49,144 nucleotides of DNA, from positions 1 to 49,144 of the forward strand of contig JAJPWX010000094.1 of NCBI GenBank assembly GCA_021205755.1, read 5' to 3'. The DNA is from Lachnospiraceae bacterium (GTDB lineage Bacteria; Bacillota; Clostridia; Lachnospirales; Lachnospiraceae). The position numbers and the translations under genes were made by a program. Positions 1 through 8,065 of the stretch are shown here, one piece after another (the first letter of the stretch is position 1; each line of letters opens with the position of its first letter). The notes beneath the pieces are model-generated. The model saw nothing but the letters and a program-made list of their open reading frames with translations, had not been told where the DNA came from and ran no database searches.

Positions 1-7
1 AAAAATC

Positions 8-41
8 CTCAGTCTGCCGGGACTATATAGTCCGGCAGATT
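8..41. repeat. near-perfect palindrome at the break of the nuclease fragment
   Basis: The arms AGTCTGCCGG and CCGGCAGATT flank the perfect palindrome GACTATATAGTC, so almost the whole stretch is self-complementary with one unpaired base. It lies immediately before the point where homology to the DUF1016 nuclease begins. It could be the end of a small mobile element, a deletion scar, or a terminator of an upstream gene. Nothing in the window decides between these. Confidence 0.5.
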
Positions 42-351
42 GGGAAACTTATATTACATTCTGAAATGTTTTGTGCTGATAGATCTCAAAACAGAGGATT
101 TGACGCATCAGGACATTGGACAGATGCAGATGTATGTTAATTACTACACGCGGGAAATGATGAACGAAGGCGATAACCCGCCTATAGGGATTCTTCTCTG
201 CGCGGATAAGAGTGATACTCTGGTACGGTATACCCTTCCGGAGGATAACACGCAAATTTACGCCGCAAAGTATATGGCGTATATGCCGACAGAGGAAGAA
301 CTCAAGCGGGAATTGAATCTTGATGAATTTGAAAAGTTGGATGATAAGTAA
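40..351 (+). pseudogene. 5'-truncated DUF1016/YhcG-type PDDEXK nuclease, C-terminal part
   Basis: The frame reads YYILKCFVLIDLK, then LTHQDIGQMQMYVNYY and IGILLCADKSDTLVRYTLP, which is the conserved C-terminal end of the DUF1016 (YhcG) nuclease family. In that family these residues include the last part of the PD-(D/E)xK core (the I-D-L-K stretch). Only about 100 of the usual 330-380 residues remain, and the frame opens with a non-credible TTG after a palindrome, so the N-terminal DNA-binding part is missing. It precedes a broken hsdM gene, a common neighbourhood for this family. The protein is almost certainly non-functional. The upstream sequence lies outside the window or was deleted. Confidence 0.75.
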
Positions 352-508
352 GCGAGATGTGAAACCGTATCGCCTTTGAAAATGTTAAAATGCTTCTGAT
401 TAAAAGATTATGGGCGATTTCGTCCTGTGAGATGGTTAAGGTCTATAGGGTACGGTTAGGAAAAGTGTTGGAATAACCATTATTATAAAAACAGTGGAGT
501 AAACTTAC

Positions 509-2012
509 ATGGCAGAGAAGAACAGTGCCAACATTGGCTTTGAAAAACAGATATGGGATGCGGCTTGTGTCCTGTGGGGACACATCCCGGCGGCAGAATA
601 CAGGAAGGTTATCATTGGACTTATCTTTCTGTGTTATAATCGAGCGCTTTTGAAAAACGATACGATGAACTTGTAGCCAAGGGGGATGGCTTTGAGGATG
701 ATCCCGACGCATATCTGGAGGAGAATATTTTCTTTGTCCCGGAGAAAGCACGTTGGAGTAAGATTGCCTCTGCTGCACACACTCCTGAAATCGGTACTAT
801 CATTGATGACGCAATGAGAGCCATCGAAGATGATAATAAAAAACTAAAAAAATTCCTGCCAAAGAACTACGCTAGCCCAGATTTGGACAAGCGAGTCTTG
901 GGTGAGGTTGTTGATCTCTTTACAAATATGGATATGGGCAGCACCGAGGAAAGTAAGGATTTGCTCGGAAGAACCTACGAATACTGTATTGCCCAGTTTG
1001 CTGCATATGAAAGCGTCAAGGGCGGCGAGTTCTATACACCTGCCAGTATCGTAAAAACCATTGTAGCAATACTGAAGCCGCTTGCCAACTGCCGTGTATA
1101 TGATCCCTGTTGTGGTTCTGGGGGTATGTTCGTACAGAGTGCCGGTTTGTACAAGCTCACAGCAACAATCACGGTGTTGTTTCAGTATATGGTCAAGAGT
1201 CTAATGCTGATACATGGAAAATGGCAAAGATGAACATGGCAATCCGTGGCATCGACGCAGACCTCGGTCCGTATCAGGCGGACACTTTTTTCAATGATTT
1301 ACATCCTACCCTGAAAGCGGATTTTATTATGGCAAATCCGCCATTCAACCTCTCAAACTGGGGACAGGACAAGCTGAAGGAAGACAAACGCTGGAAGTAT
1401 GGAACTCCTCCAGCCGGGAATGCCAACTATGCATGGATTTAGCACATGATTCACCATCTAGCACCGAACGGAAAACTCGGTTTGGTGCTTGCCACCGGAG
1501 CACTGTCTACGCAGTCCTCCGGTGAGGGCGTAATCAGAAAGGATATTATTGAAGTCGACTTGGTTGAGGGTATCGTTGCGATGCCGACGCAGCTTTTCTA
1601 TAGCGTGACCATTCCCGTAACGCTTTGGTTCATTACGAAGGGCAAAAAACAGAAAGGTAAGACGCTGTTTATTGATGCTCGTAAGATGGGATATATGGTG
1701 GATAGAAAGCACCGTGACTTTACCGATGAGGATATAGCGAAAATTGCGGATACCTTTACCGCTTTTCAAAATGGCACTCTGGAAAATGTGAAAGGCTTTT
1801 GCGCAGTAGCAACTACGCAGGATATTGCAAAGCAGGATTACATTCTGACACCTGGACGTTATGTTGGCATTGAGGAGCAGGAGGACGATGGCGAGCCGTT
1901 CGAGGAGAAAATGACACGGCTTACATCGGAGCTTTCTGAGATGTTTGCAAAGTCGCATGAGTTGGAGGATGAAATAAGGAAGAAGTTGGGGGCGATTGGG
2001 TATGAAATATAA
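509..2012 (+). pseudogene. hsdM: type I restriction-modification methyltransferase subunit HsdM, disrupted
   Basis: Joined across frames, this matches a full-length HsdM of about 500 residues, the N6-adenine methyltransferase subunit of type I systems. The start ATG at 509 follows GGAG at 495, and the protein begins MAEKNSANIGFEKQIWDAA. A one-base deletion near 640 brings a stop at 674. A second one-base deletion near 1146 shifts frame after GMFVQSA. A CAG-to-TAG nonsense codon lies at 1441. The SAM motif ([10 protein letters not shown], about 1099-1130) and the catalytic NPPF motif (about 1346) are still readable in separate frames. No hsdS or hsdR is seen. The last 11 bases overlap the nucleotidyltransferase gene. 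The lesions were inferred against the remembered family sequence. Confidence 0.88.
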
Positions 2013-2292
2013 TATTCCTGACAAAGTTCGAAGAGACATTTGCCGATTTGCCAAGCAACGTGCTGTCAAAAAGGTTATACTTTTTGGCTCGCGGGCAAGA
2101 GGTACACATACAGAAAGAAGTGACATCGATATTGCAGTCAGCGGCGGTGATGTGACAGGATTATATTTAGATCTAGAGGAGTGCTCCCATACGCTGCTTA
2201 TGTTCGATATCATAGACCTTGATAGAGGAATAAGCGAAGAATTAGGGCGTGAAATTGAAAGGGATGGGGTTTTGATTTATGAAGAAGCTTGA
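2002..2292 (+). CDS. MNT-type nucleotidyltransferase (MntA-like antitoxin)
   Basis: A protein of 96 residues with the minimal nucleotidyltransferase signature: GSRARG at residues 29-34 and the metal-binding pair D41/D43 in SDIDI. In the MntA/HepT family this enzyme adds nucleotides to a tyrosine of the partner HEPN toxin and neutralises it. The start at ATG 2002 was chosen because GAAGTTGGGGG lies just upstream. A TTG six bases earlier is less likely. It overlaps the dying hsdM gene by 11 bases and overlaps the next gene by 14 bases, the usual toxin-antitoxin arrangement. The frame is intact although the surrounding genes have decayed. Confidence 0.85.
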   Translation: MKYNIPDKVRRDICRFAKQRAVKKVILFGSRARGTHTERSDIDIAVSGGDVTGLYLDLEECSHTLLMFDIIDLDRGISEELGREIERDGVLIYEEA

Positions 2293-2683
2293 TAATTTTT
2301 CGAATTGCTTAAGTGATTTGAAAGAAGCTAATTTTACGATGGCTGATAATGATGTCATATATAGAACGGGAGTTATCGGCCTATTTAACTTATCTTTTGA
2401 ACTTGCGTGGAAAGCCTTGCAAGCAGCATTAAGGCTGCATGGTGTGGAAAGTGCAGAAACGGGTTCACCACGCGAAATCCTGCAGCTGGGTTATAAGACT
2501 GGGTTTGTCAATGACGACAGTGTGTGGCTTACGATGTTAAAGAAGCGCAACATGATTGCTCAAGTATATGATGAAGACGAGGCAAGCGAAATGCTGCTTC
2601 TAATTCGTGACAGCTTTATCCCGGCTTTGAGTGATTTGGAGAAGACTTTGTATGAAAAGGTTAGAGGAGTTGAGGATGAGTAA
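2279..2683 (+). CDS. HEPN-domain nucleotidyltransferase-binding protein (HepT-like, TIGR01987 type)
   Basis: A protein of 134 residues, helical and of the HI0074 type, paired with the MNT gene by a 14-base overlap. Members act as an RNase toxin or as the substrate-binding partner of the MNT enzyme. The family motif is R-x4-H-x-Y. Here it reads RNMIAQVYDE, with R90, N91 and Y97 kept but Gln95 (CAA) at the histidine position. Loss of that histidine predicts loss of RNase activity while tyrosine modification may remain possible. The frame is otherwise complete with normal length, so this is a substituted rather than truncated gene. The family call is firm, and the functional consequence is inferred. 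Confidence 0.82.
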   Translation: MKKLDNFSNCLSDLKEANFTMADNDVIYRTGVIGLFNLSFELAWKALQAALRLHGVESAETGSPREILQLGYKTGFVNDDSVWLTMLKKRNMIAQVYDEDEASEMLLLIRDSFIPALSDLEKTLYEKVRGVEDE

Positions 2684-2814
2684 GATTTATGAGGGATGGC
2701 TTATAAGCTGTATCGCTAGAATATCTCTTGACAAATGAACGTCATTATAATGAAGTATATCGTAATGAAGTGTTTTGAAACGGTGTTTGTGTCCCCAGGA
2801 AAGTCATAGGAGGC

Positions 2815-2928
2815 ATGGAATGTTTATTGACCACTGTTTATGGGTGGTGGAGAGTAGGTAAAACGACATTAATTAACGAATTTTGTAAAGACAAGAGAAC
2901 TGTATTTTTTGCGACAATGGAATATTGA
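2815..2928 (+). pseudogene. remnant of a P-loop ATPase (archaeal-ATPase/DUF234 type), internally deleted
   Basis: A short frame encodes YGWWRVGKTTLINEFCKDK and ends at a stop at 2926. This matches the Walker A region of the AAA ATPases that normally read YGRRRVGKT. A second frame starting at ATG 2819 behind AGGAGG (2807-2812) begins MFID, the usual first residues of the same family. The family start and its Walker A segment are therefore fused across a deletion of about 20-25 codons, with frame lost. The rest of the ATPase is absent. The interval 2684-3024 holds nothing else I can support. Confidence 0.6.
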
Positions 2929-3024
2929 TTAGTGACAAACGATACAATATTGCCATTTGTGGACGACTTTCATAAATGGCATATACACACGCATGGACAG
3001 AATGAAAAAATTAGGGAGATAGTT

Positions 3025-4575
3025 ATGAACGTATTAATTTTAAACGGTTCCCCAAAGGGAAAAAACAGCGTTACCTTACAAACCTGTCTGTATTTACAGA
3101 AGCAATTTCCAGTGCATTCGTATGAAATACTGGATGTTGGTCAGAAAATTCGCTCTTTCGAGAAAGATATGTCATCGGCGGTGAAAACTCTGGAGTGGGC
3201 GGATCTGATTGTGTTTTGCTATCCGGTGTATACGTTTTTGGCTCCGGCACAGCTGCATCGTTTTATCAGGCTGATGAAGGAGAGCGGATGCGATGTCTCC
3301 GGAAAGTTTGCGACGCAGATTACGACTTCTAAGCACTTTTTTGATGTGACAGCGCATCGTTTTATCCAGGACAACTGTGCGGACTTTGGCCTTAAATACA
3401 TTAAGGGATTGTCGGCGGATATGGAAGATCTGCCGACAAAACAGGGACAGCGGGATGCGAGAAGGTTCTGGAAGTATGTGGAATATTGTGTGCAACATGA
3501 TCTTTATGAGCCTGCCTCGGTTCCTGCTATTTCAGAAAAAACGATGGGAAGTTCTGCTCTATCGGGAGAAGAGCAAAAAGCTGCCGCTGTAAATACATAT
3601 ACAAACAGCGACCAGGTGATGGATGAGCCGGAAGACCGACTTTCAGATGCGGATACTGAGAAGAAAAGCGTGGAAGCTCCCTGGCAGATGAAGAAACAGA
3701 CCGTAGAAAAACAGGACGAACGAGGGACAAAGAAAACCGCAGCAATAAAGAAAACCGCAGCAATAAAGAAAACAAGAAAGGGAAGGACAGGGAGAAAAGC
3801 AGGAACCAGAAATAAGGATATCGTGATTGTAGCTTCTATAAAACCGGGCGATTCCGTTCTTGCTGCGATGATTGCTGATTTTCAGTCTGTCTGTCCGTAT
3901 CCTGCCCGTGTTATTAATATAGAGGAGTTTCCGTTTCAGGGAGGGTGCATCAGTTGTTTTCATTGTGCGGTGGATGGCACTTGCATCTATAAGGATGGAT
4001 TTGCCGAAATGCTGCGGGAACAGATTCAAAGTGCGGACGCGATTGTTTATGCGTTTACGATTCAGGATCATTCGATGGGGGCTCGCTTTAAGCTTTATGA
4101 TGACCGGCAGTTCTGTAATGGACATCGCACGGTTACGATGGGGATGCCGATGGGGTATCTGATTGCCGGTAACCTGGAAGCAGAGGATAATCTGCGCATG
4201 GTGATTGAGGCGCGCTGTGAGGTTGGTCACAATTTTCTTTGCGGTATGGCTGCTAATTCAGAGGAAATTAAAAAGATGAATGCGCGGCTGCTTTACGCAC
4301 TGCGCCATGCGTATGTCCAGCCGCAGAACTTTTACGGTGTGGGCGGCATGAAAATATTCCGTGATCTGATTTATGTCATGCGCGGTTTTATGAAAGCGGA
4401 TCACCAGTTTTATAAAAAGCACGGCATTTATGATTTCCCGCAGAAGAAGAAGGGACAGATTCTTCTGATGATGCTGGTGGGTGCTCTGATGAACAATCCA
4501 AAGCTGCGCGCCAAAGCAGGAAAGCAGATGACGGAAGGTATGGTCGCACCTTATAAGAAGGTTCTGGAGGAGTAA
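3025..4575 (+). CDS. two-domain flavoprotein: tandem NAD(P)H-dependent FMN reductase-like domains
   Basis: A protein of 516 residues. The first 180 residues form a flavodoxin-like fold with the FMN-phosphate loop LNGSPKGKN near residue 6. A lysine-rich linker of about 100 residues contains the duplicated KKTAAI unit. The second flavodoxin-like domain (from about 265) contains the cysteine cluster GGCISCFHCAVDGTC, typical of iron-sulfur or NADPH-dependent flavin reductases. The start ATG 3025 follows GGGAG at 3014. An upstream in-frame GTG at 2932 lacks a binding site. The likely role is a soluble redox enzyme using FMN, with substrate unknown. It stands alone between a decayed island and a convergent ATPase gene. 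Confidence 0.75.
   Translation: MNVLILNGSPKGKNSVTLQTCLYLQKQFPVHSYEILDVGQKIRSFEKDMSSAVKTLEWADLIVFCYPVYTFLAPAQLHRFIRLMKESGCDVSGKFATQITTSKHFFDVTAHRFIQDNCADFGLKYIKGLSADMEDLPTKQGQRDARRFWKYVEYCVQHDLYEPASVPAISEKTMGSSALSGEEQKAAAVNTYTNSDQVMDEPEDRLSDADTEKKSVEAPWQMKKQTVEKQDERGTKKTAAIKKTAAIKKTRKGRTGRKAGTRNKDIVIVASIKPGDSVLAAMIADFQSVCPYPARVINIEEFPFQGGCISCFHCAVDGTCIYKDGFAEMLREQIQSADAIVYAFTIQDHSMGARFKLYDDRQFCNGHRTVTMGMPMGYLIAGNLEAEDNLRMVIEARCEVGHNFLCGMAANSEEIKKMNARLLYALRHAYVQPQNFYGVGGMKIFRDLIYVMRGFMKADHQFYKKHGIYDFPQKKKGQILLMMLVGALMNNPKLRAKAGKQMTEGMVAPYKKVLEE
3734..3775 (+). repeat. 18-bp tandem duplication in the flavoprotein linker
   Basis: The unit AAAACCGCAGCAATAAAG is present twice in direct succession and encodes KTAAIK twice in the lysine-rich linker. 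The period is a multiple of three, so the frame is kept. It looks like a recent slippage event in an unstructured linker. Confidence 0.75.
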
Positions 4576-4596
4576 ATAATTAGCAATACCTGATTT

Positions 4597-5823
4597 TCAG
4601 AACATTTCACACGACGCCATGTGGTCAATCAGATTAATGTGCCGGATGCCATTGCGCTTCTGCAACATATAATCTGTTGTTCCTACATATTTAGTATAGT
4701 TGTCCCGAATTTCTTCCAGTGGACGATATTCCCTATCTTCCGTTTCCTGGCTGAGCAGGATTGTATAGGCCACTTGCATATAGGAATAGTCCCCGGCAGG
4801 ACTCCGGAAGATAAAATCGCACTCAAGTTTGCCGATTCGTCCTACACTGATGGCGTAGTCCAGACTGCGGGCATAGAGATAGACAATGTTTTCTAACGCA
4901 GGACCGTAATTGATCCGATTGTCCGTGTTCCGGGAGAAATACAGGCTCAGATCGGCCAGATAATACTTTATCGCGCCGGCCAGAGATTTTTTGGACTTCA
5001 TGTCGAAACGATTGCATTCATAAAGAATTTTAGCGTCCGTCAGAGCCTGGACATATTTGGATACTGTGGCTCGGGTGGTTTTGATTCCGTTTTTAACTAA
5101 CGCATCTGTCAGACTTTTAATGCTGGTGGTTGCACCGAAATTGTTGATTAGATAATCTCTTACAGCATCAAAGGTCGCGATGTCCTTAACTTTAATTCGT
5201 CGTCTGATGTCTTTCTCAAAAATTTCCTGAATGACTCCTGCAACATAGGTTTGTTTTGCACGGTCATCGTCGATGGCAATCATTCTGGGAAATCCTCCTT
5301 CCAGAATATACCGGTTGAATTCCATGGTCGGATTTGGAAGGATTGGTTTCTGATAAAACTGCTTGAACTGCAAGTATTCATCATAGCTTAGTGTGAACAG
5401 TTCAAATTCCAGATAGCGTCCGGTGAGTTTAGTAATCAGTTCACCGCTGAGCAGGTAAGAATTGGAACCGGTGATGAAAATGGAGAATCCGCCGTCAGTG
5501 CGGAAACCGTTGATTACTTCTTCGAATCCAAGTACATTCTGTACTTCATCAATGAATAGGTAATTGCGGCCATTGTTTTTGATGAGACTTTCAATTAGCG
5601 TTTCCAACTGATCGGCGGTTTTGACTTTTCTGTATTTCCTGCTGTCAAGGTCAAGATAAATAATATTGTCCGGATTAACTCCACGGGCCAGCAGTTCCTC
5701 CGCAACTGTTTGCATTAAGCTGGACTTCCCGCACCGACGGATACCGGTAATTACCTTGATAATATCCTCGGCATCAAAAAAGGGACGAATTCTCTTTAAA
5801 TATTTTTCGCGTTTAAATAGCAT
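4597..5823 (-). CDS. AAA-family ATPase with DUF4143 C-terminal domain
   Basis: A protein of 408 residues. The Walker A motif is GIRRCGKSS (residues 27-35) and Walker B is YLFIDEVQN (D92, E93). These are followed by ITGSNSYLL, a sensor-like strand typical of the AAA_14 family. The C-terminal half from about residue 200 matches the DUF4143 arrangement, with a winged-helix-like stretch (TRATVSKYVQAL). The start codon (5821-5823) has AGGAAGG upstream on the minus strand. Members are widespread in Clostridia and have no settled function. It is convergent with the flavoprotein and not in an operon. A hairpin sequence lies just upstream of the start. Confidence 0.82.
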   Translation of the reverse strand: MLFKREKYLKRIRPFFDAEDIIKVITGIRRCGKSSLMQTVAEELLARGVNPDNIIYLDLDSRKYRKVKTADQLETLIESLIKNNGRNYLFIDEVQNVLGFEEVINGFRTDGGFSIFITGSNSYLLSGELITKLTGRYLEFELFTLSYDEYLQFKQFYQKPILPNPTMEFNRYILEGGFPRMIAIDDDRAKQTYVAGVIQEIFEKDIRRRIKVKDIATFDAVRDYLINNFGATTSIKSLTDALVKNGIKTTRATVSKYVQALTDAKILYECNRFDMKSKKSLAGAIKYYLADLSLYFSRNTDNRINYGPALENIVYLYARSLDYAISVGRIGKLECDFIFRSPAGDYSYMQVAYTILLSQETEDREYRPLEEIRDNYTKYVGTTDYMLQKRNGIRHINLIDHMASCEMF

Positions 5824-5884
5824 TTTTCATGACCTTCCTGACTGTTGGCTGCTGTCAGTATACTCCGATTCAGTGGAAAAAGCA

Positions 5885-5933
5885 AGTTATCGCGTCACTT
5901 TTTTGCTTTTTTGAAAAAAGTGATGCGATAACT
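5885..5933. repeat. long inverted repeat with A/T core between divergent genes
   Basis: AGTTATCGCGTCACTTTTTT is matched by AAAAAAGTGATGCGATAACT with one mismatch, around a 9-base loop. A transcript from either strand would form a stem of about 20 base pairs. It lies between the start of the minus-strand ATPase and the plus-strand GTPase, so it does not follow either gene as a normal terminator would. It could be an operator for the ATPase gene, an insulator or a mobile remnant. Confidence 0.7.
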
Positions 5934-6076
5934 GAGACTATGAGTGAGATGATCTTGCGGTTGAAGGAAGAAAAAGAGTTCGATTTCTATCTTGCTATTA
6001 ACTGCTAAAAAATGTATCATAAATGAAGAAAGATGGAAAGCAAAATGATGGAATATAAGGCGGTGGAAATGACGGT

Positions 6077-7030
6077 ATGATAAAGATTGATCTGATTACA
6101 GGATTTTTGGGTGCAGGCAAGACGACTTTTCTGAAGAAGTATGCGGATTTCCTGATAAGAAAAGGAATGAATATCGGCATTCTGGAGAATGACTATGGCG
6201 CGGTGAATGTGGATATGATGCTGCTGCAGGATCTTATGGGAGATCATTGTGAGCTGGAGATGGTGGCCGGTGGATGTCATCGGGACTGCCATCGGCGTCG
6301 TTTTAAGTCGAAGCTGATTGCGATGGGGATGTGCGGCTATGACCGTGTGCTGGTGGAGCCATCCGGGATTTATGATGTGGATGAGTTTTTTGATGTGCTT
6401 CATGAGGAGCCGCTGGATCAGTGGTATGAGATTGGAAATGTGATTGCGATTGTGGATGCGAAGCTGGAAGCGGATTTGTCGGAGGAGGCGGAGTATCTTC
6501 TGGCGTCGGAGGTCGCTGATGCAGGCTGTGTGGTGATGAGTAAAAGTCAAGAAGCTTCGGAAGCAGAGATTGCGGAGACGATACGACATTTGAATCGTGC
6601 GATGGAGACGGCGCGGTGCAGCCGTCGGTTTGGCTCTGACGTGATAGTGGGCGACTGGAATCTGTTTACAGAATCGGACTTTGCGAGATTTTTTTCCTGC
6701 GGATATCGGAATGAGAGTTTTCAGAAAAGAAGCGCGGAGGATGAGCGTTTTTCATCGGTATATTTTATGAATGTACGTATGTCTGAGGATGAACTGCGCA
6801 CGGCGGTCGGGCGGATTTTTATGGATGAAGCCTGTGGCAATGTGTTTCGCATAAAAGGATTTCTGCGCGTGCCGGGCGCGGATGCACACAAGGAGGACAC
6901 GTGGGTGCAATTGAACGCGACCCGCAGCGAGATCACGCTCAGCCCAATTCAGGTAGGGCAGGAGGTCCTGATTGTGATCGGCGAGAGTTTGAACGAAAAG
7001 GCAATTCAGGCGCAATTGAGCATTTTATGA
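6077..7030 (+). CDS. COG0523 (CobW/YjiA-like) GTPase, atypical
   Basis: A protein of 317 residues. It has Walker A GFLGAGKTT (9-17), a switch-like segment LENDYGAVNVD (36-46), and the Walker B region VLVEPSGI. A C-terminal CobW-like domain runs from about 220. The family couples GTP hydrolysis to metal or cofactor insertion. Two hallmarks differ here. The metal motif GCxCC is replaced by GGCHRDCHRR (C67, C71), and the guanine-recognition NKxD is replaced by SKSQ. The start ATG 6077 overlaps by four bases a tiny frame (6045-6080), and GGCGG at 6060 may serve as the binding site. Substrate and metal cannot be read from context. Confidence 0.78.
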   Translation: MIKIDLITGFLGAGKTTFLKKYADFLIRKGMNIGILENDYGAVNVDMMLLQDLMGDHCELEMVAGGCHRDCHRRRFKSKLIAMGMCGYDRVLVEPSGIYDVDEFFDVLHEEPLDQWYEIGNVIAIVDAKLEADLSEEAEYLLASEVADAGCVVMSKSQEASEAEIAETIRHLNRAMETARCSRRFGSDVIVGDWNLFTESDFARFFSCGYRNESFQKRSAEDERFSSVYFMNVRMSEDELRTAVGRIFMDEACGNVFRIKGFLRVPGADAHKEDTWVQLNATRSEITLSPIQVGQEVLIVIGESLNEKAIQAQLSIL

Positions 7031-7316
7031 TAAAAACGTGCCCGGGAAAGACATCTTAGACGCCTGAATTTGCGTCATTGTAGTATAGTATATTGTAAGA
7101 ATGTAAATGATGGCTTTTGCATAGCGCCAGTTTTTTGGATGCTGTAGGAAATCCAAGCACAACTTGGATGACAGGAAGCATTTTTCCGTGTATAATCATT
7201 TTGCTGGAAATACGGGAAGCAGGATGAGTGAGATTACCGTGTATATTTTTCATGCTAATGTATGTACTTGCGAAAAATAATTGGTAGTATACATAGAAAG
7301 TGAGAGAATCGGCAAA

Positions 7317-7604
7317 ATGGTTTATGATTCGAAGTCAGACTTGGGACGGCTTTTTGACGAGAGATACTTGTCAGAAGAAGTGTGTTTTCCTCAGACGAGT
7401 GAGTTTCAGGATATTCTGGAACTGTGCGATACGGCTGAGGAGGAACTGCGCGCACAGCTTTCTGTTGGGGCAGCGGATTTGTTTGACGCTTATAAGGATT
7501 ATTCGGAAAAAATTACAGAACAAAAATGCAGAGAGAGCTGGATACAGGGGATGGCTCAGGGAGTACGCATGACGGCAGAAGCGTTTCTGACGGGAGACAG
7601 GTAA
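7317..7604 (+). CDS. small DUF6809-like protein
   Basis: A protein of 95 residues that is acidic and predicted helical. The pattern 'LCDTAEEELRAQLSVGAADLF' (shown in part: LCDTAEEELRAQL then LFDAYKD, then a C-terminal glycine/Met-rich helix WIQGMAQGVRM) resembles the small DUF6809 proteins common in Clostridia. Those have no known function and often lie near accessory DNA. The start ATG 7317 was chosen over an upstream TTG at 7281, though the binding site is weak. A convincing terminator follows at 7717. It stands alone. The assignment is from recalled pattern only. Confidence 0.55.
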   Translation: MVYDSKSDLGRLFDERYLSEEVCFPQTSEFQDILELCDTAEEELRAQLSVGAADLFDAYKDYSEKITEQKCRESWIQGMAQGVRMTAEAFLTGDR

Positions 7605-7716
7605 CCGCAAAGAGTGCCTGTGCACTCCGGCTTTAGAAGAATACGACTCAATGAGAGAATATCCCATCCGGCGAGGAAATAATCTCACTACTATTTGGGT
7701 GGAGTATGCTACCGGC

Positions 7717-7759
7717 GGTGGCATACTACTGATTTTCAGGTAGGATGCCACCCGTTTTT
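7717..7759 (+). terminator. intrinsic terminator after the DUF6809-like gene
   Basis: GGTGGCATACTAC pairs with GTAGGATGCCACC apart from one mismatch, around a loop of about 10 bases, and is followed by GTTTTT. It lies 110 bases after the stop at 7604 and 55 bases before the end of the convergent regulator gene. Confidence 0.7.
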
Positions 7760-7813
7760 GACGCAGAATTTTCTCTTTAAGTCGGATGCGATGACAGTGT
7801 TGTTAGTCTAGCT

Positions 7814-8065
7814 TTACATTTCTGCACTTGTCTTATTTTCTGCTCTTTCCGGATAGACATAATCGTCAGCGGAAAGATCGAGCAGTCTCATGGCTTTACA
7901 GAATACTTTGAGACTTGGTATACTTTTTCCGCATTCCAGGCTTCTTACGTAGTATGAGGATACACCAAGCTTTTCGGCAAACTGACTTGTTGTCCACTGG
8001 TGTTCTTTGCGCGCTTTTTTAATCATTTCTCCGAGTCTTTTTTCTGAATCATTCATTTCATTCAT
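7814..8065 (-). CDS. XRE-family transcriptional regulator (downstream member of pair)
   Basis: A protein of 83 residues consisting almost only of a Cro/CI-type helix-turn-helix. TTSQFAEKLGVSSYYVRSLE gives the two recognition helices (about residues 25-44). The remainder, IPSLKVFCKAMRLLDLSADDYV, is the typical fourth-fifth helix region. The start (8063-8065) overlaps the stop of the preceding regulator gene by ATGA-style coupling, so the two are co-translated. It probably binds DNA as a dimer, with target unknown. No phage or plasmid genes surround the pair. Confidence 0.85.
   Translation of the reverse strand: MNEMNDSEKRLGEMIKKARKEHQWTTSQFAEKLGVSSYYVRSLECGKSIPSLKVFCKAMRLLDLSADDYVYPERAENKTSAEM

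Noticed and set aside
2677-2720. Possible HsdS start (MSKIYEGWL) after the HEPN gene
   Set aside because: The frame stops after 14 codons and does not continue into any specificity-subunit sequence in other frames.
5940-6008. 23-codon frame MSEMILRLKEEKEF upstream of the COG0523 gene
   Set aside because: There is no good binding site, it is too short to judge, and it shows no family match I can name.
7137-7185. Hairpin CCAAG...CTTGG with outer partial pairing after the COG0523 gene as a terminator
   Set aside because: The outer stem has too many mismatches and the short T-run is not adjacent to the strong inner stem.
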